Shown: positions 1 to 10,629, numbered from the stretch's first letter. The stretch: DNA of 64,000 nucleotides from Candidatus Regiella endosymbiont of Tuberolachnus salignus (GCF_964020115.1 NZ_OZ026542.1:558001-622000); one strand, 5' to 3'. Translations and numbers: made by a program. Notes: generated from the letters alone by a model not told the origin.

Positions 1-1
1 T

Positions 2-1671
<1,670 letters not shown>

Positions 1672-1725
1672 CAAAAACTGGACATTTTAAAGTAGCAAAA
1701 AGTGGTCAATCTAAAGTAGCGTTGA

Positions 1726-1848
1726 CAGCAAACAGCAGAACAACTCTCTGAAGAGAGACAGCAAGAGTTAGCCATCATGATTGAAGCAATGCTACTGCGT
1801 GAGCAGCTGGGGGATTATCATCAGAAAGACATAAAAATTGGGGGTTAA
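1726..1848 (+). pseudogene. XRE-type regulator, 3' remnant cut by IS21 (copy A)
   Basis: In-frame remnant reading QQTAEQLSEERQQELAIMIE... and ending DIKIGG at a TAA two bases before the SymE-like gene. It corresponds by position and composition to the C-terminal helix of the HTH regulators at 10630 and 20911, which also precede SymE genes. The DNA-binding domain is gone, replaced by the right end of IS21. Identification as an HTH C-terminus is inferred from the shared gene order and the similar charged helical tail, not from a full domain match. Confidence 0.55.
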
Positions 1849-1849
1849 G

Positions 1850-2188
1850 ATGAAACGACATTTTACCTCTGGCGCTTTTCCTGAGCTGATTCTCTCTGGC
1901 AAAACACTGGCACAGCATGGCTTTAAATCAAAAACACGGATTAAGCTGCTAATACAAGACAAGGCACTTTGGATCACTCACATCGGTAATAACGAAACAT
2001 GGAATGCACTCTGCGAAGCCAACGAGCCAGAACTGGGCGCTGACTGGGTGCGCGACAAGGGAGAGATGGTTATTAGCGGCAGCTGGCTAACTGATATAGG
2101 CATCACCCAAGCCGAACACGTGGAAATCACCGCAGCTGCTCCGGGGGTGATTAAAGTAGAGTGTAAAGGGGTGACGTTGTTGGCTTAA
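1850..2188 (+). CDS. SymE-like protein with two SymE/AbrB-type repeats (copy A)
   Basis: 112 residues from the ATG at 1850, preceded by a G-rich stretch (GGGGG, 1840-1844); an upstream TTG at 1838 lies in the remnant reading frame and is less likely. Two SymE-like cores are visible. One is ELILSGKTLAQHGFKSKTRI near residues 11-30. The other is MVISGSWLTDIGITQAEHVE near residues 69-88. Each follows the I-x-L-x-G-x-W-L-x-x-x-G-F pattern of E. coli SymE, an SOS-induced AbrB-fold toxin controlled by antisense RNA. A double-core version is unusual. It lies downstream of a regulator remnant and converges on the CDI immunity gene across a hairpin. Identical to 13584-13922. Confidence 0.65.
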   Translation: MKRHFTSGAFPELILSGKTLAQHGFKSKTRIKLLIQDKALWITHIGNNETWNALCEANEPELGADWVRDKGEMVISGSWLTDIGITQAEHVEITAAAPGVIKVECKGVTLLA

Positions 2189-2195
2189 AATAGTG

Positions 2196-2215
2196 ATCCC
2201 GGCGAGAGCCGGGAT
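2196..2215. terminator. Bidirectional hairpin between SymE-like gene and cdiI
   Basis: Perfect 8-bp stem ATCCCGGC / GCCGGGAT with a GAGA tetraloop, placed between two convergent genes. The T-tract is weak on either side, so the terminator role is inferred from position and stem strength. Confidence 0.6.
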
Positions 2216-2236
2216 TGTCAGACTAACAATTTAGAG

Positions 2237-2551
2237 TTAATAAAAATCCGCTTCTATACGACCTTCTGCTTTTAAGATCTCAAGGAAGCGTTGGTAAGCC
2301 GTTTCATCAAGTTCTAATAGATCATCAAGTAGTCTTTCTTTGATAAGTGCCAAATGATAAATACCATAGCCATTATTATGGAAATAAATAAAGTCACCTG
2401 ATAGAGCAGGATCAATAACTGTGACATTTTTCATTTTATAAGAGCGGAGACCTCCATAATTCTTTGGAAGACCTAAACACATAGCATCCCCGTCGATAAT
2501 GTATACTGCATATATATCAACAAGTTCACCATCACTTTCTTGTATTCTCAT
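2237..2551 (-). CDS. cdiI: Candidate CDI immunity protein (copy A)
   Basis: 104-residue acidic protein starting MRIQESDGELVDIY. It begins 3 bases after the stop of the CdiA-type toxin C-terminus, with a GAGGG ribosome site upstream. A small acidic gene directly following a VENN-type CdiA C-terminus is the defining position of cdiI, whose product binds and neutralises the toxin in self cells. No family could be recognised from the sequence, so the role rests on position, size and the pairing being kept in both copies (13971-14285 is identical). Expected location is the cytoplasm. Confidence 0.65.
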   Translation of the reverse strand: MRIQESDGELVDIYAVYIIDGDAMCLGLPKNYGGLRSYKMKNVTVIDPALSGDFIYFHNNGYGIYHLALIKERLLDDLLELDETAYQRFLEILKAEGRIEADFY

Positions 2552-2554
2552 TTT

Positions 2555-4210
2555 TTATCTTCCCTCAGTAATAGAAGCCCCTGGCTGCAATGAATTGCGT
2601 TGCGGAGTAATGATTTTCATATCATAGGCCTTACCAGTATTTGAGTTGTATTGATAATGGATACTAATCGCTGAGCCATCAGGTAATTTATGAGTCGCTT
2701 CCATTTTCTGGAATCCAGCTGATTTAGGGAATCGAGGATCATTATTCATACCATCCAGTTTATTACCACTTTTAGGATTTGACTGAGTTTGCTTCCAGAA
2801 TATCTGCTCATTCAGATCCCTCGGTGCCGTAAACTGTTTACCCGGTTTCGCCGTTGATATCTTCTCAGCCGCTTTAATAATCTGCTTATTAGTAATGGTA
2901 GCCGCAATTTTCTCCGTCAGTGCCGCACCGCCTTTGACAATTCCAGCCCCCCCGGCAACTAAAGAGGCAACATCCGCGACCAGCTTACCACCTTCAACAC
3001 CGGCATTAAATGAACCGCTGGCACCGGCTTTTTGATATTCCGCTTCCATTTTATCAATGCGTGCAATATACGATGTCTTCACCGCTTCAGAGACATTACC
3101 TAACACATCACCGCTGTTAAACAGGGCTTTTAGGGAGGTGTAGGTTTCCAACGGACTCGCTCCCGCTTTCACTATGCCATCCACTGCCTCATACAGCGCC
3201 GCGGGGACACCCGTTACCATGCCTGCCGCAAAACTGCCATCCTGACCGAGGTTTATCGCTGTCCATTTCGCCTGAGCACCGGCTTTACAAGCCAGTGTTT
3301 GGCATTCGGCAAGTTCTTTTGCTTTCTGAGATTGCTGAGCATTGCTCAGATAATTATTCTCCACCACCGTTTTACCCGCCTGCGCCCCGGCAACCGCGCT
3401 GGCAGTACTGTCGCCTGCAATGCCGCCCGCCAGCCCAGAGGCTAAAGTAGATAGGGTACTAACGGTTTGTTTTTCACTTTCGCTGAGCGCGCTGACTTTT
3501 TTATCAGGATACAGCTGCGCTTTGATCACGCTGGCAGCGATTTCTCCCGTTGCGGCACCGGCAGCGCCTGCAACAGGGTTATTCCCTTGCATCTGCGCCA
3601 ATGCCCCTGCTACCACCGCATGCGCCATCACACGGCTGCTTTCATCTGGCGTGCTTTTTTTAATCACCTCGGCCAAGTAGGGCGCTGAGCCGCCTGCAAT
3701 GGCCGATTTCAAGTCTCCCCCTGCTAACCCCTGTATTGCAGCAGTGGCGGCTTGCATGCCTTGCTGAAGCGCACTGCCGGTGCCGTAATCAGCCATCGCG
3801 GTATGACGGGCTTGTTCGGTGATTTGTCTCTCCGTAGGGGACAGATTGCCTTTTGCAACCAACGCGGCTTTTGCTGTCTCACGTGCTTGCGGATTGCGCT
3901 GCGCTTTTTCTGCTGCTATCGCTCCTTCCGTGCAGGCAATGTCGCTCGCCTGATTGCCAATCTCCCCGAGTAGCTGCGCGGTTTTTAACCGCTGCTGCTC
4001 TTTCTCTTTATCGAAGATCGCGCTGAGATGCGGGTTAGCCTGTTCCACATCACGACGTAATTTAGCCAGGTTTTGTTGTTGCTTATTCATTGGATAACAA
4101 TTTTCTAAGATGAAACAAGGCGTTATGCACTGAATTTCCTCTAAGTTCATTGTCGATCGGCATTTTTTTGCCGGACGCACTTTTTCACTCTGTAGCATCT
4201 TGTCACCCAC
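2555..4210 (-). pseudogene. Orphan CdiA pretoxin and toxin C-terminus (copy A)
   Basis: Silent toxin cassette lacking the signal peptide, TPS domain and haemagglutinin repeats of a full CdiA. From about 4089 down to VENNYL (3347-3364) it matches the pretoxin region of the big cdiA (23.5-22.8 kb); after VENNYL it encodes a different C-terminal toxin of about 265 residues ending [13 protein letters not shown]. The first 40 residues (4210-4090) come from unrelated sequence and the start is uncertain. The final 90 residues, with the MNNDPRFP and [17 protein letters not shown] segments, look like a compact nuclease-type CT, but I do not recognise the family. Orphan cdiA-CT/cdiI pairs are known near intact cdi loci and can recombine into cdiA. 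Confidence 0.75.
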
Positions 4211-4216
4211 TCTAAA

Positions 4217-4465
4217 TTAGGCGGCGTGGTGAGGCCGATGGGTAATGTCTCCCTGCCCATTTAACAAACCTACAATGGAAATGTCTTCGTCCAGATTTTC
4301 CCAGTGTATCCCTCTGGCGCTCAACTCAAACTGATTACGCTCTGTATCACTGGCATTCAATAACTTTGGAAACCATGACAAAGGAACGCCCAATGTACGC
4401 GCATCACTCAACTCAACCCACAGATGATATTCATCAAATCGTACTGTTTTAGCAGAAATAATCAT
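4217..4465 (-). CDS. DUF2442 family protein
   Basis: 82 residues. The motif DEYHLWVELSDARTLGVPLSWFPKLLNAS is cut here to its key parts: LWVEL followed by R-x-L-x-V-P-L-x-W-F-P-x-L, which is the DUF2442 signature. The start codon overlaps the 3' end of the DUF4160 gene by 17 bases, so the two are translated together. DUF4160-DUF2442 pairs are common in mobile regions and are often listed as putative toxin-antitoxin-like pairs, with DUF2442 as the small DNA-binding-like partner. That role is not established, and nothing here proves it. Confidence 0.8.
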   Translation of the reverse strand: MIISAKTVRFDEYHLWVELSDARTLGVPLSWFPKLLNASDTERNQFELSARGIHWENLDEDISIVGLLNGQGDITHRPHHAA

Positions 4466-4691
4466 TCCAAGCCTCCTCTAACAACACCTTATTTTCCTCT
4501 ATCACATAGCTCAACTCTTTTAACTCGCGGGCGCTGAAACCGTCATTACGAGCCAATTGAACCATAGGTACTAACCAAAACTTCGCTTCATTACCCGAAT
4601 TCCTGACATGAATATGAATCGGCTCCAGTGGATAACCCTCATTTGAATAGAAAAAAAACTTATAACCCTTAAATCGTAGTATTACCGGCAT
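4449..4691 (-). CDS. DUF4160 family protein
   Basis: 80 residues from the ATG at 4691, giving the N-terminus MPVILRFKGYKFFFYSNEG that is characteristic of DUF4160; a longer reading from 4724 adds 11 residues without family support. The central motif EPIHIHVRNSGNEAKFWL carries the conserved paired histidines. It is the first gene of a two-gene unit with DUF2442. Function unknown; a toxin-antitoxin-like role has been suggested for such pairs but is inference here. Confidence 0.82.
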   Translation of the reverse strand: MPVILRFKGYKFFFYSNEGYPLEPIHIHVRNSGNEAKFWLVPMVQLARNDGFSARELKELSYVIEENKVLLEEAWNDYFC

Positions 4692-4809
4692 ACTATTGCT
4701 TACCCCATATGACAACGCTGTCAATCTGCATTACCAAGCCCGATGTTCTGATTCTGTCGCTCACTCTACGCTTATCGCCACATCATAGCAGCCCACACCC
4801 TCATTGCCA

Positions 4810-5070
4810 TTATTTCCGTCCATTTTCTGACATTTGCTGATATTTATGACGAAGCTGTTTGAATACTTCTTCTGCAGGAACCCCTTCACCGCTATTAATA
4901 CCTCGTGTAACCGCTGACTGAAGTGCTTCTAGTTTTTTCGCCTGTGCTTGGTCTTCCAATTCACGTAACCCTGCTCGGATAACTTCGCTGACATTGTTAT
5001 AGCGACCACTATTGATTTGTTTCTGAATAAATTCTTCGAAGTGAGGACTGAGTGCAACACTGGTTGGCAT
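4810..5070 (-). CDS. parD: ParD-type antitoxin without a ParE partner
   Basis: 86 residues of the ParD/CopG-like ribbon-helix-helix antitoxin family. The N-terminus MPTSVALSPHFEEFIQKQI and the following SGRYNNVSEVIRAGLRELE form the ribbon and two helices, with a charged C-terminal tail that in the family wraps the ParE toxin. parE normally follows directly, but the next bases (4800-4700) hold no ParE and the DUF4160 gene comes next. It is therefore an orphan antitoxin, able only to autoregulate or to neutralise a ParE encoded elsewhere. Confidence 0.82.
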   Translation of the reverse strand: MPTSVALSPHFEEFIQKQINSGRYNNVSEVIRAGLRELEDQAQAKKLEALQSAVTRGINSGEGVPAEEVFKQLRHKYQQMSENGRK

Positions 5071-5483
5071 AGCAATGCTCCTGATTAAGTTACTATCTAT
5101 TAATAATAGTTAGTATTTTAGTTTTCCTCTTTACTGTCAAGATCAGCTTCCAGAGATTGCACCCGCCTTGCCTGATGGGTTGCCGTATGAATTTCTTTTA
5201 ACGCCCGAATACTTACCCTTGCATAGATTTGCGTGGTGCTCATATCAGAATGACCCAACATCGCCTGTATCCAGCGGGTATCTGCCCCATTCTCTAACAT
5301 CTGGGTGGCCATGCTATGGCGCAGTAAGTGACAACTCCCCGCTTTTCGCACACCGGACTCGCGGATCAGCTTGCCAATATGGCTGCTCAAGCCGTCCAGA
5401 CTGAACCCTTGACCGTCTTTCGCCAAAAACAGCGCATCACTTTCCGGCGGTGTTTGTCAATGTAGTTGTCGCTTGAAACTGTT

Positions 5484-6482
5484 TTATGCAGCACTTACTT
5501 CCGGATTCAGCATCACTTCATGAATAAAATTCCAGTTACGACAGCCTTTGCTCCAACGTTCGGGTTTTTTAGCTCGAGCTAATTCATAGATGGCTTTCCG
5601 TTTAGCTAATATTTCTTTATCTGCCTCCCTATGACGTTCATCTGGAGTAACGTACTTGATACCACTGTGTTTATGTTCAAGGTTGTACCCGTTCACAAAC
5701 TGAGCTACCCAGGCTCTGGCATCATTGAGTAAAGTAAACCCCTCGGCTGGCCACTGGGGACAATATTTCACCGTTCGAAACAAGGATTCGGAATAAGGGT
5801 TATCATTGCTGACTCGTGGGCGAGAATATGAACTGATTCCCCCCAGATCGTACATTTTCGCCAACAGGGTATAACTACGCATGGGGCCACCATTATCTGA
5901 ATGAAGAATGATTTTTTTGCCCGCGCATTTTTCTTTCCAGATGCATCGTTGCAGTAGCTCTGCAGCCTGTTCGCCGGATTCTTGTTCAAAAACGTCTGCC
6001 CCCACAATTTTCCGACTGAAAATGTCCATCATCATGTAGAGGTAAAGATGCCGACCTTTTATAGGTGTTGGCAAATAACTACTATCCCAGGACCATACCT
6101 GATTCGGTGCTGTCGTTTTTTGTGCGCCTGGACGTTTATAACTTCTCTCTCGACGTCTAGGTGTTAACAGTTTGTTCGCTTTGAGCACGCGATAAAACGT
6201 AGACTCAGAGGCGATATAAATTCCCCTATCAGCCAGCGTCGGAACGATGACATTCGGAGGGAAACTTGAAAACTCTGGTGAGTTACAGATTTCCATGATC
6301 CGCTGTCGTTCAGCATCAGACAATTTGTTGCTGGGGGCATTGCGAACGGCCGTTGACCGTTTGTCGGCCAGGGGAGCGTTGTGACAATTGTTGCGCCAGC
6401 GTTGCAGTGTTCTGACTGAAATCCCAATGACCTGGCAGGCTTGCGCCTTACGAGCCCCCTGTTTCATCGCATTCCTAAGCAT
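5484..6482 (-). CDS. IS3-family transposase OrfB (DDE integrase domain)
   Basis: 332 residues. An N-terminal HTH (QACQVIGISVRTLQRW) is followed by the rve catalytic core. Landmarks are WSWDSSYLPTP (first Asp), ILHSDNGGPM (second Asp) and DNPYSESLFRTVKY (Glu). Length and motifs are complete, so the transposase may be active. It lies just downstream of orfA; IS3 elements usually join the two by a programmed -1 frameshift, but here 32 bases separate the orfA stop and this ATG, so independent initiation is possible. Confidence 0.9.
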   Translation of the reverse strand: MLRNAMKQGARKAQACQVIGISVRTLQRWRNNCHNAPLADKRSTAVRNAPSNKLSDAERQRIMEICNSPEFSSFPPNVIVPTLADRGIYIASESTFYRVLKANKLLTPRRRERSYKRPGAQKTTAPNQVWSWDSSYLPTPIKGRHLYLYMMMDIFSRKIVGADVFEQESGEQAAELLQRCIWKEKCAGKKIILHSDNGGPMRSYTLLAKMYDLGGISSYSRPRVSNDNPYSESLFRTVKYCPQWPAEGFTLLNDARAWVAQFVNGYNLEHKHSGIKYVTPDERHREADKEILAKRKAIYELARAKKPERWSKGCRNWNFIHEVMLNPEVSAA

Positions 6483-6514
6483 ATCAACTATATTAAGCCG
6501 CTCCGGGAGAGGTA

Positions 6515-7024
6515 TTAGACGTCCTCGCTGTTGTCCCAGAGGGCATTGAACTTTTCCCTTAATACCAGTAGCGCTGCGGTTTCCGCCAGCGCCTTTTCTT
6601 TTCTGGTGAGTTCTTTTTCAAGTTCACGGATCTTTTGTCTGTATTCTTTGACGACTTTATCAACTTTATGATTATTCAAGGCTTTCGGCTCATGAGCCCG
6701 GAGCGAAGCCGTTCGCCATTCCTTTACCTGTTCAACAAACAATCCTTTGTGCCGACAGTATTCGGCCAGCTCAATTTCAGACATCACTGCGCTTTCAATG
6801 ACCACCGCAAAACGCTGTTCGGGCGACCAACCTTCGTTATTCTTTAAAAACTGCTCATCTTCACATAACAGGCCATCACTCATTAACTCGTTTCTCCATC
6901 TTGAAACAACCGAAGGGCTCACGTCTAGCTTCTTCGCTATTTGCCGGTGAGACCAATTATACGGAGGTTGAAGCCAGAGCAACCCTTGTTGCTTGATATT
7001 GATAGGCACGGGGTTTGCCGGCAT
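6515..7024 (-). CDS. IS3-family OrfA, HTH protein
   Basis: 169 residues from the ATG at 7024, which follows a GGAGAACACC ribosome site; a start at 7054 would add residues with no better signal. There are two HTH-like segments. One is WSHRQIAKKLDVSPSVVSRW near residues 25-44. The other, about 75-115, is IS3 OrfA-like. A leucine-zipper coiled coil (VKEYRQKIRELEKELTRKEK) lies near residues 125-144. This matches OrfA, which binds the IS ends. It is longer than the usual about 100 residues because of the extra N-terminal HTH. Confidence 0.85.
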   Translation of the reverse strand: MPANPVPINIKQQGLLWLQPPYNWSHRQIAKKLDVSPSVVSRWRNELMSDGLLCEDEQFLKNNEGWSPEQRFAVVIESAVMSEIELAEYCRHKGLFVEQVKEWRTASLRAHEPKALNNHKVDKVVKEYRQKIRELEKELTRKEKALAETAALLVLREKFNALWDNSEDV

Positions 7025-7666
7025 GGTGTTCTCCTTAATATTAACAGGCGACAACTATGCTGACACAGGGGGTTATTGAGCGATCTTCTTGATGATAATA
7101 TGCAATCGGTACCCCGTTCATGATGAATACTCTGTAGCGTTAACCCGACCAGCTCGGCACGGCGCATACCGGTGCTGTACAGCACTTCCAATATCGCACG
7201 GTCACGCAGCCCTTTGGTCCGATGGATTGGCGGCCACGCCAGCAGGGTCTCCACCTCGGCCACACTCAGCACATCTTTCGGCAAGCATTGCCCCCTCTTC
7301 GGCAATTCAAGATCCGCTGCCGGATTAGACGGGAGATAATGGCGGCGAGTCAGCCAACGGAAAAAGCTTTTTAGCGCATCCAGTCGATTACACTGAGTAC
7401 TGACGCTCAGCGGTTCGCCATTCGGTTTACGGCTATGATAGAGATGGCGTTGATAGCGCTCCAGCGCACCTAAGCTCACCTCATCTGGACGATTCAACCC
7501 ACGCTCATCGCACCAGATCAGGAAATGACGCAACTGATTTTCCCTGTTACGCAACGTCTGGGCCGTGCCGTTACGCTCTCGCTGCCATTCAAGATAATGC
7601 TGCATCCGTTGATAAAATCCCCGCGGATCAGTGGCATCGCCGATAACCTGCTCCTCCCGCCGTTTA

Positions 7667-10516
7667 TCACGCAATCCCATGCTTCACCTCTCTGTGATTG
7701 TTTTCTTGAGGCAGGGCGGCGGCTAACCTAGACTTGCATTCATCAGAGCCAGACTTGCTTTCATTGCCCTCATTATCAACAGTATTTTCCACGTCTAATA
7801 ATCCGCATAAATGTACGCCCTTTGGCGCAAAGCCATCATACAGCAGCTGATATTGCAATAGATGACCCCGACTCCCGCCATGTACCAACAGATATTCCAT
7901 TTCAACCAGCCGCAGACAGTGATTCTTCAACTGGCTGTCGCTCCAGTGGGTAAATTCACGGATATCCCGCCGCGTGAACCGTACCTCATTCGCCAAGCAG
8001 CTTTGCACCCCAGCCTGCTCTTTCACCATTGCTTGTATCAACACCAACAATTTCCTTGTCTGCGGCGGCATCTCGTCCAGCGTACGGCCTAATATTTCGT
8101 GCGCTAGCCGATTAGCCAGCGCGATATCAGATCGCTCTACTTCGATATACTCCAACGGCTTGCCACGGTGATTTACCCTTTTGACTTGCCGCTGATATTG
8201 ATGCAGCAAGGTGATCGATTGGATCAACGTCAGGTATTTCATATGATCACGGCGGGTTCGTGTTTTATCACTCAGGAAAGTGAGCTGGCTAGCAAAGGGA
8301 TTCACCACATTGAGCGGCTTAAGCAGCCGTTGGGCATTTTGATGCAGATTTTTAACATAATCGTGCTCTTTTCCAGTCAACAGCCCTGCCAGCGTTTGCT
8401 TATGCCGTTGCAACGCATGAATGGCCTGGGTTTGCTCGCGTGATTCATTCACCGATAAGACCAGGCAACGATTTAGCAACTCTTCGTCTACATCGATGGC
8501 GGTGGTAGTGAGCATCAGCATCACTGGGTCTTTGACGGTATATTCACGGGTGATTAAATCACCGCTGGCTTCATCTTTACCGGTCGAGGCGATTTTTAAC
8601 TCGCCATCCGATTGCAATAATTTCAACGCATAAGCCGCTTGGCGCACCCCTTCTTCTTCGGCGATGGCTAAGATTTTATGTTGCAGATTGGTTTCACCTA
8701 AGTAGTACAGGCGCTGCCCGGTCATTGCTGAGTATTGCACCCACTTTTCTTCTGGGATTAAGCCTAGCACTGCCTCCATTAAGCTCGATTTTCCTGCTGC
8801 TGAAGAAGATTGGATTAGCACTGCCAGTGGTCTTTCTAATTTGCGCGAGACTGCCGCTAAATAACCAGCCAGTAAATTACTGGATTCGCCCACCACGCCG
8901 CAGGAAGCTAAATCACTCACCACCCGATCAATGAGATCAGGCGATTTAAGCAGTGCCAGCGCCGACGATTCATCCTCAGCCGATACCGCCACCGTGCTAT
9001 TTTGGGGGGCTAATGCCGCCTGTAACGCCGCATCCTGTAACTGCTCCAGTTTTAGCAACACACGGCCCAGATCACGTTTGATGATCGCTTCATCACAACT
9101 CAGCTCCAGCGCCGCTGTTTTGATATAAACCCCGCGCTGCTTGGCAGCATACATATCCAGCTGATCCACATGGAACGCCCCGCTGCCGTTATCCCTGACC
9201 TGCACGTTAACTTTCATCACTTCAGACGAATGATTTTTCTGCCAGCCGCGTATTCGCCATATTCGCAGCCCAAAGGGGATAATCACTTCTCCGCTGGCCG
9301 TTTGTTCTGCGGCCACCTCTGGCAAGGCAGCTAAAGAAGAAGTGGCTGCTACCATCGGTTTTTCATGGGCGAACACCCCATTCGGCTCACTGCCCTGCCC
9401 CATCCACAATGCCTGTTGCAACGCCAGCCCTAACGCATGCTCGGCATTGCCGCTTTTGACCGCATAGTCATTGGCATCTAATCCCTTTGGGAATTGTACT
9501 CGCCAGGCCTCGATACCCCGCTCCAGCAACTCAGGCGCTAATTTTTGTGCCGCCGTATCACCGGCTTCATCGCGATCATAAGCGATCAACACCTTTTTAA
9601 TGCCGTGAGATTGCAACACCGCCAGATGATCCGAATTAAAACCCTGCACCCCGTAGCTGCTGATCACATTACGATAACCTGCACACCAAAAGGTCAAGGC
9701 ATCGATCAGCGCTTCGCATAAAATAATTTCATCGCAGCCCGCTAACGCCGCCTCGTTCCACACCCCACTGAGCGGCGAAGGCAGGTACAGATGCTTAGCG
9801 CTGCCCTTTCTAATTTGGCTATCCACCCCTATCCGCCGCCCGTAAAGTTGCAATACCCGGCCACGTTGGGCTACCGCATGACTTTCCGCGCTGCCAATCA
9901 CCGGCACCACAAAACAACCGCGCAGATGCTCTTGTTTGGTTGTCTCCCGCAGCACCCCTACGCTCACCAGCCGCTCACGCAATGCCTTTCCGTCTTTGCT
10001 CGAGGGGGAGGGCAGTAATTGCGGCAACGTCTGATTGGAATAACCGAGCTTAAAATAACGGATCATTTCAGGGTGCGTTAACCCGCGCTTTTCCAGCCAG
10101 GCTAAGACTTCCGGCGAGGAAAGAAGGTGTTGGTGATAATGATCAACAATCTGATTCAACAGTGCCTGGCCGGATTCATCGACATCCAGCAACCGCGGCT
10201 GAGGCACCGCAGCCGCTAAAGAAGAAGTTGATACCACCCCCTCCCCCTGAAGCACCTTCACCGCCTGCGGCAATGACAGCGATTGTGTCTTCATCAGCCA
10301 ATCAATCACCGACCCCGCCGCCCCACAGCCAAAACAGTGATACAGATTTTTAACCGGGCTGATCACCAGTGACGGTGTTTTCTCCTGATGGAACGGACAC
10401 AGCATCACGTAATCCTTGCCCTGCTTGCGTAACTTATGCCCTTGGGATTCAACCAGTGCGAGCAAGCTGACATCACATTTTAGGCGTTCCAATTCATGGT
10501 TTGGTATACGGGGCAT
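7667..10516 (-). CDS. CHC2/TOPRIM primase fused to an NTPase (module 1)
   Basis: 949 residues. The CHC2 zinc finger uses C40, H43, C61 and C64 (CPFH...HCFGCG). The TOPRIM domain spans about 262-351, with E268 and the DRDEAGD acidic motif near 314-320. A P-loop follows at about 570-577 (SSSAAGKSS), with a Walker B-like AIAEEEG. This combines DnaG-type priming with an AAA-like helicase or loader domain, as in primases of plasmids, satellites and integrative elements. It shares an operon with the recombinase and is divergent from the XRE gene. It is nearly the same as the copy at 17839-20811, but the last about 130 residues differ. Replication of the mobile module is the inferred job. Confidence 0.85.
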   Translation of the reverse strand: MPRIPNHELERLKCDVSLLALVESQGHKLRKQGKDYVMLCPFHQEKTPSLVISPVKNLYHCFGCGAAGSVIDWLMKTQSLSLPQAVKVLQGEGVVSTSSLAAAVPQPRLLDVDESGQALLNQIVDHYHQHLLSSPEVLAWLEKRGLTHPEMIRYFKLGYSNQTLPQLLPSPSSKDGKALRERLVSVGVLRETTKQEHLRGCFVVPVIGSAESHAVAQRGRVLQLYGRRIGVDSQIRKGSAKHLYLPSPLSGVWNEAALAGCDEIILCEALIDALTFWCAGYRNVISSYGVQGFNSDHLAVLQSHGIKKVLIAYDRDEAGDTAAQKLAPELLERGIEAWRVQFPKGLDANDYAVKSGNAEHALGLALQQALWMGQGSEPNGVFAHEKPMVAATSSLAALPEVAAEQTASGEVIIPFGLRIWRIRGWQKNHSSEVMKVNVQVRDNGSGAFHVDQLDMYAAKQRGVYIKTAALELSCDEAIIKRDLGRVLLKLEQLQDAALQAALAPQNSTVAVSAEDESSALALLKSPDLIDRVVSDLASCGVVGESSNLLAGYLAAVSRKLERPLAVLIQSSSAAGKSSLMEAVLGLIPEEKWVQYSAMTGQRLYYLGETNLQHKILAIAEEEGVRQAAYALKLLQSDGELKIASTGKDEASGDLITREYTVKDPVMLMLTTTAIDVDEELLNRCLVLSVNESREQTQAIHALQRHKQTLAGLLTGKEHDYVKNLHQNAQRLLKPLNVVNPFASQLTFLSDKTRTRRDHMKYLTLIQSITLLHQYQRQVKRVNHRGKPLEYIEVERSDIALANRLAHEILGRTLDEMPPQTRKLLVLIQAMVKEQAGVQSCLANEVRFTRRDIREFTHWSDSQLKNHCLRLVEMEYLLVHGGSRGHLLQYQLLYDGFAPKGVHLCGLLDVENTVDNEGNESKSGSDECKSRLAAALPQENNHREVKHGIA

Positions 10517-10574
10517 AAAACTGTTCCTTTAAAAACCTTGTCAATAGGGTTTTAATAAAAATAACTCGACACCA

Positions 10575-10613
10575 ATATACTACTTATTGTAGTATATACA
10601 ACATATTGTAGTA
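10575..10613. promoter_or_regulatory. Operator candidate between primase and XRE gene
   Basis: Perfect 9-bp inverted repeat ATATACTAC-ttatt-GTAGTATAT at 10575-10597, with a second TATTGTAGTA half-site at 10604-10613, in the 113-bp divergent promoter region. Position and symmetry fit binding by the adjacent XRE regulator; this is inference. Confidence 0.55.
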
Positions 10614-10629
10614 AAACGTGAGGTAAATT

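Larger units (their letters stand above)
5451..7067 (-). mobile_element. IS3-family insertion sequence
   Basis: Carries orfA and orfB on the minus strand. The ends are imperfect inverted repeats sharing TAGTTGTCGC: the left end reads TGTTTGTCAATGTAGTTGTC and the right end, inverted, TGTGTCAGCATAGTTGTCGC. Exact ends are uncertain by a few bases and I could not define a clean target duplication. It sits inside the tyrosine recombinase gene. Confidence 0.8.
5118..7680 (-). pseudogene. Tyrosine recombinase split by an IS3 element
   Basis: The N-terminal half runs from 7680 to about 7100. It has the SAM-like core-binding domain and the STGMRRAEL arginine motif of the Xer-type recombinases. The C-terminal half runs from about 5450 to 5118, with HLLRHSMATQML (H-x-x-R) and LGHSDMSTTQIYARV (catalytic Tyr). 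Between them lies an IS3-family insertion. Compared with the intact paralogue at 16794-17834, about 40 residues including the catalytic Lys region are missing, so insertion was accompanied or followed by a deletion. The gene overlaps the primase stop by 14 bases, showing the two formed one operon. Confidence 0.85.

Noticed and set aside
7090-7115. A possible third dif-like site (GGTACCGATTGCATATTATC on the minus strand)
   Set aside because: Arms match dif too poorly and it lies at the recombinase/IS3 junction; chance similarity is likely.
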